The position numbers and the translations under genes are program-made. 64,000 nucleotides of DNA. Source: Xanthomonas cissicola (GTDB taxonomy: Bacteria; Pseudomonadota; Gammaproteobacteria; Xanthomonadales; Xanthomonadaceae). Below, one piece after another: positions 59,688 through 64,000 of this stretch; within the stretch, counting starts at the first letter, position 1, and every line of letters begins with the position of its first letter. The stretch spans positions 1-64,000 of the forward strand of contig NZ_VZPL01000020.1 of assembly GCF_008801575.1 (NCBI RefSeq), read 5' to 3'. The notes below the pieces were generated by a model. It saw only the letters and a list, made by a program, of their open reading frames with translations. It made no database searches and was not told where the DNA came from.

Positions 59688-60550
59688 TGAAGAATTCGCT
59701 AGTCATCGGCCTGATCATCGCCGTGTTGCTGACCCTGATGGGCTCGGTATTCGTCGTGCGCGAAGACCAGACCGCCATGGTGCTCAACCTGGGCCGTGTG
59801 GTGCGTGCCGACCTCAAGCCCGGCCTGCATTTCAAGATTCCGGTGGTGGAATCGGTGCGCGTGTTCGACCGCCGCTTCCAGGTGCTGGACACCGCTCCGG
59901 CGCGTTACTTCACTGCCGAGCAGAAAGACGTCAGCGTGGATTTCTTCGCCATCGGTTACATCTCCGACGTGCGGGCGTTCTATCGTGCGACCGGTGGCGA
60001 GGAATCGGTGGCCAACTCGCGCCTGGCCCCGATCATCACCGACTCGCTGCGCAACCAGATCAACTCGCGCACGCTGCAACAGCTGGTCTCCGGCGATCGC
60101 AGCGAGCTGATCGCCAACCAGCTCAAGGGCATCAACGGCGCCATCAAGGGCCTGGGGATGCAGATCACCGACCTGCGCATCAAGCAGATCGACCTGCCGA
60201 CCGACAGCCAGGTGATCACCGACGTGTACGAGCGCATGCGCGCCCAGCGCAAGCAGGAAGCCAGCAAGCTGCGCGCCGAAGGCGAAGAGCAGGCCCTGAC
60301 CATCCGCGCGCAAGCCGACCGCGAGTCCACCGTGATCGTGGCCGACGCCGAGCGCGACGCCCAGAAGCTGCGTGGCGAAGGCGATGCCGAAGCGGCGCGC
60401 ATCTACGGCCAGGCCGGTTCCAAGGACCCGTCGTTCTATGCGTTCTACCGCAGCCTGGAGGCCTACCGCAGCTCCATGACCGACGGCAACGGCGTGGTGG
60501 TGCTGGACAAAAACGACCCGTTCCTGCAGTACCTCAAGAGCGATCGTTGA
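59687..60550 (+). CDS. hflC: FtsH protease regulator HflC
   Basis: The 287-residue partner of HflK has an N-terminal membrane helix (about 4-22) and an SPFH domain with R-E-D-Q-T-A-M-V-L-N and G-L-H-F-K-I-P, then a coiled region rich in E-A/A-E repeats (about 185-245) and the closing F-Y-A-F-Y-R-S-L-E-A-Y. It shares one base with the hflK stop. An intrinsic terminator follows at 60568-60596. Confidence 0.96.
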   Translation: MKNSLVIGLIIAVLLTLMGSVFVVREDQTAMVLNLGRVVRADLKPGLHFKIPVVESVRVFDRRFQVLDTAPARYFTAEQKDVSVDFFAIGYISDVRAFYRATGGEESVANSRLAPIITDSLRNQINSRTLQQLVSGDRSELIANQLKGINGAIKGLGMQITDLRIKQIDLPTDSQVITDVYERMRAQRKQEASKLRAEGEEQALTIRAQADRESTVIVADAERDAQKLRGEGDAEAARIYGQAGSKDPSFYAFYRSLEAYRSSMTDGNGVVVLDKNDPFLQYLKSDR

Positions 60551-60567
60551 TCGTATCCTGAGAGTGC

Positions 60568-60596
60568 AAAAACGCCCGCCAGATGCGGGCGTTTTT
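60568..60596. terminator. Bidirectional terminator after hflC
   Basis: AAAAACGCCCGC (60568-60579) and GCGGGCGTTTTT (60585-60596) pair perfectly around 5 bases. It separates hflC from the convergent acyltransferase gene. Confidence 0.9.
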
Positions 60597-60653
60597 GTTT
60601 CAATGCATCAGCCGGCTGTCGGACTTCCGGATGCATCTGAAGTGGAGCGGACA

Positions 60654-61790
60654 TCATGCGCGGTCGAGTTGTCTGTTGGCCGAGGCGGGCGGCGTACTCG
60701 CTGCCATGCGCTTGACCTTGGGTCCCATCCGCCTGCCCAGCGCGATTGCCGGCACTTCGATGAAGCGGTAGGTCAGCGATGCGATTGGCAATGTGACCAG
60801 CAACGTTGCCGCCGCACACATCGCATAAGACACGACGGAATTGGGTATTGTGTCCTGGATGCGCCGAAACACCGGGATCAGTAACGCGATCACCACTGGG
60901 TGACCGAGATAGACTGAATAGCTGATCTTGCCCAGGAAGCCGGTGACAGCATTGACCACCATGCGTAGTGGCGATTGCGACAGGCCGACCAGCAGTAACG
61001 CATACATCAGCCCGCTTGAGATCCAGCTGGTTGCTGAGCCGATGTCTGCCAGCGTGTGCAAGGCGATCGTTGCTGCCAGACCCAACGCCCCCGTGGCGAT
61101 CAGCAGCCTGCCCCAGCGTTGTGCCTTGGCCGTGCCCATTGCAGCGAATTTTTCGTAGGCGAAGAAGGTACACAAACCGATGGCGAAGACCGGTAGATGA
61201 CGCAGCAGGCCGTAGTCGCCGATCAATGCAGTGCCTGTGTCTCCCAGCATGCCCGAGCCGGCCAGACCCGCAAACCCCAACAGGCACAGCGCCAGCAGCA
61301 ACGCTCTGGTCATTGTGGTGACGACAATGAACAGCATCGGAAATACGGCATAGAACAACATTTCCACGCCAATGGCCCAGCTGGCCCAGACGATACCCGT
61401 TTCCCGCCCGGGCACCAGGTTGAAGGTAAATGACACGTTCGCTGCGATCTCGTCCCAGCCATGGCCGGCATGCGTGCCGCGCCCGTCTCGGTACAGCGAA
61501 AACGCAAGCCAGCAGTAAAACAGCGGCGCGATTCGAAACAGCCGGTGCAGATAAAAACTGAGCATCGGTCTGCCGGTCGCTGCGTGGCGGGGCATCGTGT
61601 AGCACAGCGAAAAAGCACTGATGACAAAGAACAATGCAACCCCGTTGCCGCCTGCCGTTAGTACGGGCGCTAGCCATGGGCCTGGAGAAATTGCCGGCGC
61701 AGGCATGGCCATGACGTGGAACACCACGACATACAGCGCAGCCAAACCACGCAGTGCATCCAGGAAAACCAACCGATCGTTCTTGACCAT
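60654..61790 (-). CDS. Acyltransferase family 3 membrane protein (OafA/YrhL type)
   Basis: The 378-residue protein has about ten hydrophobic segments and the AT3 signature at its start: L-D-A-L-R14-G-L-A-A-L-Y and F-H25-V-M. A late R-F-I-E-V-P-A closes the family pattern. AT3 proteins transfer acetyl or other acyl groups to surface sugars such as O-antigen, exopolysaccharide or peptidoglycan. It lies on the minus strand between hflC and the DUF2065 gene, which are usually adjacent, so it looks inserted. The acceptor is unknown. There is no SGNH domain fused to it. Confidence 0.92.
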   Translation of the reverse strand: MVKNDRLVFLDALRGLAALYVVVFHVMAMPAPAISPGPWLAPVLTAGGNGVALFFVISAFSLCYTMPRHAATGRPMLSFYLHRLFRIAPLFYCWLAFSLYRDGRGTHAGHGWDEIAANVSFTFNLVPGRETGIVWASWAIGVEMLFYAVFPMLFIVVTTMTRALLLALCLLGFAGLAGSGMLGDTGTALIGDYGLLRHLPVFAIGLCTFFAYEKFAAMGTAKAQRWGRLLIATGALGLAATIALHTLADIGSATSWISSGLMYALLLVGLSQSPLRMVVNAVTGFLGKISYSVYLGHPVVIALLIPVFRRIQDTIPNSVVSYAMCAAATLLVTLPIASLTYRFIEVPAIALGRRMGPKVKRMAASTPPASANRQLDRA

Positions 61791-62111
61791 GCGTCCTTGC
61801 CGATGTGGAGAGGGCGCAACGATAGGCGCTGTTGCCCGTCAGCTCAAATGGAAGATGCTGCAACGAGCTAGGTGTTTACGTTGCGGGATTTGATGCACGC
61901 AAGCTGCGCGAAGTGATTGACTAGTCTTGGTCGCGATTGCTCGTCTGCAGGCGGTGGGCCGTGATACAGGTTACGCATGGTCTGCATTCTTCGATGCCAT
62001 GGTCCATTGTGTGGGACGCAGCGATGCTGCCCATGGGCAGATTAGGCAGGGCAGTGCTCCACCGGCGTATCAACCCAGGCACACTCTGCTGCCCTCCAGT
62101 GGTGCGCCCTC
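61791..62111. other. 321-base gap with a possible coding relic
   Basis: From 61862 a frame reads N-E-L-G-V-Y-V-A-G-F-D-A-R-K-L-R-E-V-I-D and stops at TAG 61922-61924. It resembles the end of a protein rather than random translation, but upstream the frame is not continuous. The remainder is featureless; the acyltransferase promoter must be at the left edge. Confidence 0.35.
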
Positions 62112-62297
62112 GTGCATGACTTCGTAACCGCCTTGTGCCTGATCGTCATCATCGAAGGCCTGTTGCTGTTAACCGTGCCGGTTGCCTGGAAGCGCATTGT
62201 CGAACAGCTGTTCAGCCTTCCCACGTCGCAGCTGCGCGCCATTGGTGGTGGCATGTTAGTGCTAGGTGCGATTGCGTTGTGGATTGTGCGGCACTGA
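62112..62297 (+). CDS. DUF2065 small membrane protein (YjeT-like)
   Basis: The 61-residue protein has two hydrophobic helices (about 5-25 and 42-58) with a polar turn containing R-I-V-E-Q-L and S-Q-L-R-A-I-G-G-G-M. That is the complete YjeT/DUF2065 pattern. In enterics it stands directly between hflC and purA. The function is unknown. Confidence 0.88.
   Translation: MHDFVTALCLIVIIEGLLLLTVPVAWKRIVEQLFSLPTSQLRAIGGGMLVLGAIALWIVRH

Positions 62298-64000
<1,703 letters not shown>

Noticed and set aside
60463-61863. A 466-codon minus-strand frame overlapping the acyltransferase
   Set aside because: It shares the strand but not the frame. The frame at 60654-61790 has the AT3 signature and membrane helices; this one does not.

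Overview
The window is a piece of a high-GC gammaproteobacterial chromosome that looks like Xanthomonas. The reasons are the gene order (yceD-rpmF-fabH-fabD-fabG-acpP-fabF-pabB-mltG-holB-pilZ, hflK-hflC...purA), the very large TonB-dependent receptors, the PilZ and PilH twitching proteins and several families of palindromic intergenic repeats. The genus is inferred from memory of the families; no search was run.

Layout. (1) 1-3213: the end of an integrated accessory element. It holds the tail of an IS3-type transposase, a BsuBI/PstI-like restriction endonuclease whose 5' part is lost, an intact Abi/HEPN gene followed by two stem-loops, and a tyrosine recombinase pointing away from a tRNA-Ser(GGA) gene that was probably the integration site. 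The first 1.6 kb is clearly more AT-rich than the rest. (2) 3214-7000: tRNA-Ser, dnaX, ybaB, recR and a HIT hydrolase, with related inverted repeats abutting the start codons of recR and the HIT gene. (3) 7100-11500, minus strand: MoxR ATPase, DUF58, TgpA transglutaminase and a Slp lipoprotein, tightly packed. (4) 11500-16200: three stop/start-overlapping genes for a GT39-type transferase with an extra C-terminal Ig-like domain, a GT2 polyprenyl-phosphate-type transferase and a multi-pass membrane protein. (5) 16500-27570: Maf/YceF on the minus strand, then the fatty-acid synthesis cluster running into pabB, mltG, holB and pilZ; a MEKHLA gene lies inside it. (6) 27690-28530: tRNA-Val(CAC) and a small lipoprotein.

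(7) 28760-37260: the methylcitrate cycle. PrpR is divergent from prpB-prpC-acnD-prpF; a sigma-54 promoter and a palindromic candidate activator site lie between them. A parDE toxin-antitoxin pair with a frameshifted toxin sits between acnD and prpF. (8) 37300-40770: a TonB receptor followed by an exported nucleoside hydrolase, suggesting nucleoside scavenging. (9) 41470-53630: bacterial alpha-2-macroglobulin and penicillin-binding protein 1C, a known pair, here separated by a second TonB receptor and an exported glycerophosphodiester phosphodiesterase. (10) 53970-57010: ferritin-like protein, peroxiredoxin, Hsp20 with a sigma-32-type promoter, and a CbpA/DnaJ-like chaperone. (11) 57490-64000: PilH, HflK, HflC, an inserted acyltransferase on the opposite strand, a DUF2065 protein and purA, which runs off the window.

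Most of the window is core metabolism and cell-envelope biology. The parts most likely to repay a second look are the Abi gene with its downstream stem-loops, the broken parDE inside the prp operon, the repeats at the recR and HIT start codons, the two TonB-receptor/exported-hydrolase pairs, and the nested palindromes upstream of the alpha-2-macroglobulin gene.
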